From the NCBI RefSeq assembly GCF_000981385.1, contig NZ_LATZ01000128.1:1-64000 (forward strand): DNA of 64,000 nucleotides. Reading direction: 5' to 3'. The notes beneath the pieces were generated by a model. The model made no database searches. It saw only the letters and a program-made list of their open reading frames with translations, and was not told the DNA's origin. Shown in pieces: positions 58,948 to 64,000 of the stretch (position 1 is its first letter; the number at the start of each line of letters is the position of its first letter). Origin of the DNA: Bacillus sp. SA1-12 (GTDB taxonomy: Bacteria; Bacillota; Bacilli; Bacillales; Bacillaceae). The position numbers were made by a program, and so were the translations under genes.

Positions 58948-59547
58948 TTAAGCTAGTCTTTTTACGATGTTTTCTAACTCCTTTGTTAAGGTGCCATTTT
59001 TATATTTTTCGATAAAACAGCTATATAATACTTGGATGAGATCTTTTACACTGAATGTTATATCAGGTTCTATAGTTGCTAAATCACTTAAAATGACTTC
59101 TAGCCTTAGCGCTTTTTTTCGTTTAATTGTACAGTCTATCCTTTTTTCTCCTTGAATCTTTCTATGAATGTGAAGTACTTCTTGTTCTCCTCTATAATGA
59201 TAGACTTTGATGGGATGCGGTATTCTTGAATGTAACTCTCTGAATAAACCATAAAAATTCTTACGATTGTTCGCCTGATACAGAAAATCATCAAGAAGAA
59301 TGCTGATCAGATTAGTTTGGGTAAACGGTTTATTGATTGCCTCGGAAATGTCCTCACAAAATAACTCACCTCTAAGAAATTCTGAAGCAGGAACAGAAAT
59401 TGTGTAGGTTAAGTCAGTGTTGGAAGAAAACCTTCTTGATACAGTATGAATGAATTTGTCCAAAAGTCCTTTAGGATGATATGTCAGCTCATGAAGTTCT
59501 TCTTCATATATCGCATATAAATGTTGATTAGAAGAGGTCTTACTCAT
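58948..59547 (-). CDS. Uncharacterised protein
   Basis: I do not recognise this 199-residue protein. The ATG at 59547 (MSKTSSNQHLYAIYEEELHE) lies 8 nt after AGTAGGG; an ATG two codons earlier is too close. It is soluble-looking, without membrane spans or a signal peptide, and mixed in charge. The region VYHYRGEQEVLHIHRKIQGE and the lysine-rich TIKRKKALRLEV may form a beta-rich core. Codon use looks like the neighbours. It is convergent with the GGDEF remnant and sits next to a 39-codon basic gene. Confidence 0.7.
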   Translation of the reverse strand: MSKTSSNQHLYAIYEEELHELTYHPKGLLDKFIHTVSRRFSSNTDLTYTISVPASEFLRGELFCEDISEAINKPFTQTNLISILLDDFLYQANNRKNFYGLFRELHSRIPHPIKVYHYRGEQEVLHIHRKIQGEKRIDCTIKRKKALRLEVILSDLATIEPDITFSVKDLIQVLYSCFIEKYKNGTLTKELENIVKRLA

Positions 59548-59686
59548 TATCATTCCCTACTTTCTAAATGGTTCTATCAATTTGTTATATTGCTAGTCTA
59601 TTCGAGAGAGAGTAATGATAGAACGTTTAAACTAATAAGTTTTTGTATAAACTAGTAGAAAAAATGGAATAGGATGGGAGAGTAAG

Positions 59687-59806
59687 ATGTCTACTAAAAG
59701 GAAAGGCAAGAAAAATAGTCTAGAGGGAGTCGACAAAAAAGTATTAAAGCAGTTTGCCTATACAGCGAAAAAGTCAAAAACAGTTTCTGCTTTTAAAGTA
59801 AGATAG
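59687..59806 (+). CDS. Small basic protein of 39 residues
   Basis: This short frame (MSTKRKGKKNSLEGVDKKVL, then KQFAYTAKKSKTV) has GGGAGAG 5 nt before the ATG and a strong terminator right after its stop. About 13 of 39 residues are lysine or arginine. I do not recognise a family. Ribosome site, size and terminator argue for a real gene, possibly a nucleic-acid-binding or sporulation-related small protein; that is inference. Confidence 0.55.
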   Translation: MSTKRKGKKNSLEGVDKKVLKQFAYTAKKSKTVSAFKVR

Positions 59807-59817
59807 GTTAGCAAAAA

Positions 59818-59880
59818 CTAAAAAAATTGAGGTGTATTTTCTTCTATATGATCGGGAAAATGATACCTCAATTTTTTATT
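59818..59880. terminator. Bidirectional terminator between small gene and DUF421 gene
   Basis: AAAAATTGAGGTGTATTTTC pairs with GGAAAATGATACCTCAATTT with one mismatch; T runs flank both ends. Confidence 0.88.
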
Positions 59881-60580
59881 TATATAAAAACACGTTCAAT
59901 TTGTCGTTGTTGTCAATTGTCGCCAGCAGAACATTTTTTACCTCGGTCTGATATAAGCTCTCTAAATTGGTAACCAGCCATCTTTCATCCTTCTGAGCTT
60001 CGTTTAACTCTTTTTTAATAATTTTTCCATCCATAATGATTGTCTTTGGCAAATGGAAAGCATTCGTTTTTATTTGTAACATTTCTGCTGTGACAGGCAA
60101 ATATTTTGGGTCTAAAAAAATGGATATTTTTCCCTCTGCCTCCCAAAATGCTAAGGCTACCTTTTGGATATCCTCTATTTTTTCTTTTCGTAATTCTTCT
60201 AACAAAACATCAATAGATATTCTGGCATGGAGTAATCCTTTATAATGAATTTCACCGTTTTGAATGAGTTTGATCGGTTTATGATTTACCCAGTTTCGAA
60301 TCAAAGGCCATTTTAGAATTGAAAATATGCTTGCCAGGTATAAAATCACCAAAACCATAGTAGTGATGACAGACCCTTTTAACCCAAGTTCTTCATCTGA
60401 TAAAGGATGAGCGATAATGTTGCCAATAACTAATGCAATGACGAAATCAAGAAGTCTTAATTGGGAAATTGCTCTCTGGCCTAACACCTTCGCAATAATA
60501 ACTAAAAAGAAAAATGAAACGGCAGCTCGCAGGACCCATTCTAATGTAGTAAGTGATGCTTGGCCGTGGAAAAAATCCAT
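59876..60580 (-). CDS. DUF421 family membrane protein (YetF/YrbG-like)
   Basis: This 234-residue protein starts at the ATG at 60580 (MDFFHGQASLTTLEWVLRAA), 8 nt after AAAGGATG; an ATG at 60604 is possible. Three N-terminal spans are seen: AAVSFFFLVIIAKVLG, FVIALVIGNIIAHPLS and VITTMVLVILYLASIFSIL. Then comes the DUF421 core with PIKLIQNGEIHYKGL and ARISIDVLLEELRKEKIEDI. YetF proteins are needed for spore L-alanine and membrane homeostasis only by association; the function here is unknown. Confidence 0.88.
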   Translation of the reverse strand: MDFFHGQASLTTLEWVLRAAVSFFFLVIIAKVLGQRAISQLRLLDFVIALVIGNIIAHPLSDEELGLKGSVITTMVLVILYLASIFSILKWPLIRNWVNHKPIKLIQNGEIHYKGLLHARISIDVLLEELRKEKIEDIQKVALAFWEAEGKISIFLDPKYLPVTAEMLQIKTNAFHLPKTIIMDGKIIKKELNEAQKDERWLVTNLESLYQTEVKNVLLATIDNNDKLNVFLYK

Positions 60581-60814
60581 GTAAAACACATCCTTTGTCT
60601 CCATAAATCATCTTTAGTTTTCCAATTTCTTTTCTTAATAACCAACAATCAATGATAAATTTTTAAGAGAAAGGACATTAAAGTAAATGCTGATAAATGA
60701 AGGTTTTTTGATAGGGTAACCTAAGGTTGCGTGTCTTGTAACTATTGCTATCTTTACATTTAATATATGTTTTAACAATAATGGAGTAGAAACAGGAGGA
60801 AGGTGAATCCCAGA

Positions 60815-61018
60815 ATGAATTTTGCAGAGAAATTAAAAAAGGGGAGAAAAGAGAAAGGCTGGTCTCAAGAAGAACTAGCCAAAAAACTTTTTGTTAGCAG
60901 ACAGTCAGTTTCAAAGTGGGAGAATGGTCGTTTTTTTTAGAATTTTGGCCCTTTAATTTTAATGATTGGCGGAGGTATCGGTTCCGGTGCTATTAAAGAA
61001 AAGTATAAAGAGGACTAG
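60815..61018 (+). pseudogene. XRE family regulator remnant
   Basis: ATG 60815, behind GGAGGAAGGTGA, opens MNFAEKLKKGRKEKGWSQEE, LAKKLFVSRQSVSKWENGR, a normal Cro/CI helix-turn-helix. The frame stops at TAG 60938-60940 in a run of eight T. Just after, FWPLILMIGGGIGSGAIKEK ends at TAG 61016-61018 and looks like the C-terminal membrane segment of small membrane-bound XRE regulators. The linker between is missing. The 41-residue N-terminal part might still be expressed as a bare DNA-binding domain. Confidence 0.7.
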
Positions 61019-61087
61019 GAAACACGTATTATTAAAGAGTACATATGTAAAAGGGATCAGGATTTCCTCTCTTAATTGCTTTAAACT

Positions 61088-61137
61088 TAAAAAAGAAAGT
61101 CACTTAACTACCAGTCAGATAGCAAAGTGACTTTCTG
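61088..61137 (-). terminator. Terminator of ahpCF
   Basis: On the minus strand AGAAAGTCACTTT and a complementary AAGTGACTTTCT form a 12-bp stem, followed by TTTTTTAAG. Confidence 0.88.
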
Positions 61138-61148
61138 CCATTTATCGA

Positions 61149-62678
61149 TTAATTTCGGATGAGATAGTCAAATGCACCAAGGGATGCATTAGCGCCTGAT
61201 CCCATTGAAATAATGATTTGTTTATAAGGGCTATTCGTGCAGTCTCCTGCAGCAAACACTCCAGGGATGTTTGTTGCTCCATGATTATCTACAACAATCT
61301 CACCCATTCTCGTACGTTCAACAGTATCTCCTAACCAATCTGTATTTGGTACGAGACCGATCTGAACAAAGACACCTTGTAATTCAATATGATGTTCTAC
61401 TTCTGTATCACGGTCAATATAGGAAATACCGTTAACTTTGTCGGTGCCGGTAATTTCTTTTGTTTGAGCATTCTTGATTACTGTTACATTTGGAAGACTG
61501 TAAAGACGGTCTTGCAAGACAGAATCTGCTTTAAGCTCTGGCATAAATTCAAGAACTGTAACATGCTTCACAATTCCTGCGAGATCAATTGCCGCTTCAA
61601 TACCAGAATTACCACCGCCAATAACGGCTACGTGTTTTCCAGCAAACAATGGACCATCACAGTGAGGGCAGTATGCTACACCTTTATTCTTAAATTCAGC
61701 TTCGCCAGGTACACCAACATTACGCCAACGAGCACCTGTTGAAAGAATGACGGTTTTACTCTTAAGAACAGCACCGTTTTCTAATTCAATTTCAATGAGG
61801 TCACTCTTTTCTAAGCGTTTGGCACGCTGTAAGTTCATGACATCTATGTCGTACTCTTTCACATGTTCTTCAAGACTTGCAGCGAGTTTTGGACCTTCTG
61901 TATATTTCGTACCGATAAAGTTTTCAATACCCAGCGTGTCCATAACTTGGCCGCCAAAGCGTTCAGCTACAATCCCTGTACGGATGCCTTTACGAGCTGC
62001 ATAGATAGCTGCACTTGCACCTGCTGGACCTCCGCCAACAACAAGTACATCAAATGGATCCTTATCAGCAAATTCTGATGCATCTGGAATACTGCCTACT
62101 TTAGCCAGGATTTCCTCCAGTGACATACGGCCGCTGCCGAATGATTCTCCATTTAGAAATACGGTTGGTACTGCCATGATACCTTTGTTTTCAACCTCAT
62201 CTTTAAATGCTGCGCCATCAATCATGGTATGAGTAATGCCTGAGTTCAGAATACTCATTAAGTTTAGAGCTTGTACAACATCAGGGCAGTTGTGGCAGCT
62301 TAGGCTGATGTAGGATTCAAAGTGATATTCACCTTTAATACTTTTAATTTGGTCAATGACCTTTTGTTCAACCTTGGGAGCTCTTCCGCTCACCTGCAGT
62401 AAAGCCAGCACAAGTGAAGTAAATTCGTGTCCAAGAGGGATACCAGCAAAAGTTACCCCAGTGTCTTCGCCGATGCGATTTACACTAAAGCTTGGTGTTT
62501 TAGGCAATTCTGTGTTTTCTACTTTAATTCTTGGTGACATAGTAGCTAGTTCATCAACTAAAGCCAGCATGTCTCGAGAAACGTCATCGGAGCCTGCATT
62601 AACTTTTAGCAGCACGTCACCTTCCATCATTTCAAGATATTGGGCTAGTTGTGCTTTAATATCTGCTTCAAGTATCAT
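61149..62678 (-). CDS. ahpF: Alkyl hydroperoxide reductase subunit F
   Basis: AhpF is the NADH-dependent flavoprotein that re-reduces AhpC. It has 509 residues. The N-terminal double-thioredoxin domain has a CHNC disulfide near residue 129. The FAD motif is VVGGGPAGASAAIYAARKG, the second redox pair is CPHC in AYCPHCDGPLFAGK, and the NADH motif is AVIGGGNSGIEAAIDLA. The end FAAGDCTNSPYKQIIISMGS is conserved. AAGGAGA precedes the ATG. It follows ahpC by 14 nt. Confidence 0.97.
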   Translation of the reverse strand: MILEADIKAQLAQYLEMMEGDVLLKVNAGSDDVSRDMLALVDELATMSPRIKVENTELPKTPSFSVNRIGEDTGVTFAGIPLGHEFTSLVLALLQVSGRAPKVEQKVIDQIKSIKGEYHFESYISLSCHNCPDVVQALNLMSILNSGITHTMIDGAAFKDEVENKGIMAVPTVFLNGESFGSGRMSLEEILAKVGSIPDASEFADKDPFDVLVVGGGPAGASAAIYAARKGIRTGIVAERFGGQVMDTLGIENFIGTKYTEGPKLAASLEEHVKEYDIDVMNLQRAKRLEKSDLIEIELENGAVLKSKTVILSTGARWRNVGVPGEAEFKNKGVAYCPHCDGPLFAGKHVAVIGGGNSGIEAAIDLAGIVKHVTVLEFMPELKADSVLQDRLYSLPNVTVIKNAQTKEITGTDKVNGISYIDRDTEVEHHIELQGVFVQIGLVPNTDWLGDTVERTRMGEIVVDNHGATNIPGVFAAGDCTNSPYKQIIISMGSGANASLGAFDYLIRN

Positions 62679-62692
62679 GAATCTCGTTCTCC

Positions 62693-63256
62693 TTAAATTT
62701 TCCCTACAAGATCAAGACTTGGCTTTAATGTAGCAGAACCTTCTTGCCATTTTGCTGGACAAACTTCACCTGGATTGTTACGTACATATTGTGCTGCTTT
62801 AATTTTGTTAACAAGTGTGCTTGCATCACGGCCGATTCCGTCCGCATTAATTTCAACTGCTTGAACAATACCGTCTGGATCGATAATGAAAGTACCGCGA
62901 TCAGCAAGACCTTCTTCTTCGTTTAAAACGTCGAAGTTGCGAGAGATTTTTTGTGAAGGGTCACCAATCATGATGTACTCAATTTTTCCAATTGCTTCTG
63001 AGTGATCATGCCACGCTTTATGTGTAAAATGAGTATCTGTAGAAACAGAGTATACTTCAACTCCAAGTTCTTTTAAGGTTGCATATTGATTTTGAAGGTC
63101 CTCAAGCTCAGTAGGACAAACGAATGTAAAGTCTGCTGGATAAAAGCAAACAACACTCCATTTTCCTTTAAAGTTTTCATCAGAAACTTGAATAAAATCT
63201 CCGTTATGATAAGCTTGCGCTTTGAATGGTAATACTTCTTTTCCGATTAAAGACAT
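62693..63256 (-). CDS. ahpC: Alkyl hydroperoxide reductase subunit C (peroxiredoxin)
   Basis: AhpC reduces hydrogen peroxide and organic hydroperoxides. It has 187 residues. The peroxidatic cysteine is C47 in FTFVCPTELEDLQ and the resolving cysteine is C166 in EVCPAKWQ, the typical 2-Cys arrangement. AGGAGGAAT precedes the ATG. It is first in the ahpC-ahpF operon. A leader with a PerR-box-like site and a hairpin lies upstream. Confidence 0.98.
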   Translation of the reverse strand: MSLIGKEVLPFKAQAYHNGDFIQVSDENFKGKWSVVCFYPADFTFVCPTELEDLQNQYATLKELGVEVYSVSTDTHFTHKAWHDHSEAIGKIEYIMIGDPSQKISRNFDVLNEEEGLADRGTFIIDPDGIVQAVEINADGIGRDASTLVNKIKAAQYVRNNPGEVCPAKWQEGSATLKPSLDLVGKI

Positions 63257-63287
63257 AATAAATTCCTCCTGGTATAAATTTTGAGTA

Positions 63288-63320
63288 TGTTAGGAAAAAT
63301 CGTTAATGCGATTCCTAACA
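63288..63320 (-). promoter_or_regulatory. Stem-loop in the ahpC leader
   Basis: TGTTAGGAA and TTCCTAACA form a perfect 9-bp stem around a 15-nt loop, about 32 nt before the ahpC ATG. It may stabilise the mRNA or influence translation. Confidence 0.55.
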
Positions 63321-63334
63321 ATTAATAATTATAA
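63320..63334 (-). promoter_or_regulatory. PerR-box-like site upstream of ahpC
   Basis: The minus strand reads TTATAATTATTAATT, matching the PerR consensus TTATAATNATTATAA at 12 or 13 positions. PerR represses ahpC in Bacillus subtilis. The surrounding sequence is very AT-rich, so chance similarity is possible. Confidence 0.45.
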
Positions 63335-63385
63335 TTTGTTTTTAATTATAATTAGTTATTTAAAATAATTCTAATACAAAAGCTA

Positions 63386-63414
63386 TTATTATATAAATCT
63401 TATTATTTTGTCAA
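63386..63414 (-). promoter_or_regulatory. Candidate ahpC promoter
   Basis: On the minus strand TTGACA (63409-63414) and TAATAA (63386-63391) are 17 nt apart. The start site would lie about 120 nt upstream of ahpC, placing the PerR-like site and the stem-loop in the leader. Confidence 0.55.
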
Positions 63415-63465
63415 GGATTAAGTTTTGAGTTGATGAATTTAGAGGAGGGGTGTATAGGTAGCAAC

Positions 63466-63668
63466 ACTGATAAATAGTTTTTTTCACAAATTTATAGGAG
63501 ATTCGCTGATAAATAGGTGGTTTTTGTTGATATTATTGAAGTAGTGCTGATAATATGTTGATTTTCGCTGATATATTTTGGATAACGCTGATGTATAGTT
63601 GAATTCCGCAGATATATTTTGAAAAGCACTGATAATTACTTGAATCTGCTGATCTATCATGAATGGGA
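63466..63668 (+). repeat. Array of about ten units with 20-21 bp period
   Basis: A motif close to GCTGATATAT starts at 63466, 63505, 63526, 63546, 63567, 63587, 63608, 63628 and 63648; a degenerate unit sits at 63486. Spacing alternates 20, 21, 20, 21 nt, close to two turns of DNA. The other half of each unit tends to TTGAATTC-like sequence. There is no open frame, no spacer of CRISPR size and no cas gene. Confidence 0.85.
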
Positions 63669-64000
63669 ATGTATTCCAATGTAAGACTAATTATTAAGGG
63701 GAGTTTTAACTGAGGCCATAGATCCTAGAAGGGAAGCTTACATTTTCAATTAATCTCAATATTTCTCAATTAATTAGTTAGTGTTTGTTGAACGGTTATC
63801 TAGCCTATTCAACAACTATCAGTAAGCTGTAAAAACATTGGTTGTCATATAAAGAAAGTTCATTAGATTCCCTTACAAAATGCTTACTAGCACTTGGAAA
63901 ATGAATGATTAACAACGGGGAACAAGGTTGAAATCCGTATTTCAAAGGATGGTTTAGTATCTGTAACTGGCAGGGCAACACAGCAAACACTAAATGAGTT
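63669..64000. other. Right-edge region without a confirmed gene
   Basis: TTGTTGAA and TTCAACAA form an inverted repeat around a 15-nt loop near 63785-63815. From about 63918 a plus-strand frame reads NKVEIRISKDGLVSVTGRAT and runs off the window. It is open to the edge but has no clear start codon or ribosome site, so it is only a possible partial gene. Confidence 0.3.

Noticed and set aside
63466..63668. CRISPR array
   Set aside because: Units repeat every 20-21 nt with no unique spacers and there are no cas genes.
63805..63990. Minus-strand open frame of 61 codons at the right edge
   Set aside because: No ribosome site, odd composition, and no familiar motif.

Overview
The window is the replication-origin region of a low-GC Gram-positive, endospore-forming member of the Bacillaceae. 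Gene order follows the Bacillus subtilis oriC neighbourhood almost gene for gene: 16S rRNA, gyrA, gyrB, remB, recF, yaaA, dnaN and dnaA leftward, then rpmH, rnpA, spoIIIJ, jag, mnmE, mnmG, rsmG, noc, soj, spo0J, yyaC, yyzM, yyaE, ychF, rpsF, ssb, rpsR, yybS, gdpP, rplI, dnaB, purA, tRNAs, walRKHIJ, htrC, yyzF and rlmH rightward. Sporulation and WalRK genes fit this placement. The genus cannot be fixed from the sequence alone; Neobacillus, Cytobacillus or similar is a guess.

Layout. 1-11,009: leftward replichore, all genes on the minus strand. It starts with the 5' end of a 16S gene under tandem promoters, then a frameshifted HD-GYP gene, gyrase and the recF-dnaA block. 9,400-11,420: bipartite oriC. 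DnaA boxes flank dnaA on both sides, and a DnaA-trio array plus an AT-rich unwinding zone lie between dnaA and dnaN. 11,548-47,406: rightward replichore core with nearly all genes on the plus strand. It carries translation, tRNA-modification, chromosome-partition, c-di-AMP turnover, replication-helicase, purine, tRNA and cell-wall-signalling genes. A DnaA-box cluster surrounds yyzF/rlmH. 47,500-64,000: accessory region with mixed orientation. It holds a double GNAT protein, an amino-acid permease, a divergent MarR/flavodoxin-oxidoreductase pair, an adaA-alkA-adaB adaptive-response operon, an SDR, a TetR regulator, mqo, a DUF421 protein, ahpCF and several gene remnants.

How the parts work together. 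dnaA/dnaN/oriC, gyrAB, dnaB, ssb and recF initiate and sustain replication. soj/spo0J with a parS site inside spo0J, and noc, couple origin segregation to division. walRKHIJ with a secreted M23 peptidase and HtrC handle envelope homeostasis. ahpCF and adaA-alkA-adaB answer peroxide and alkylation damage.

Less expected content: (i) an array of about ten units with a 20-21 bp period near 63.5 kb; (ii) a dispersed repeat family of about 90-180 bp in four copies plus a fragment; (iii) four decayed genes (HD-GYP, a YkvI-like membrane protein, a diguanylate cyclase and an XRE regulator), two of them cyclic-di-GMP genes; (iv) a duplicated 5' fragment of tRNA-Lys; (v) several unexplained inverted repeats. 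No CRISPR array, prophage or complete insertion sequence was seen. All calls rest on reading the sequence and recall of families; no database search was run.
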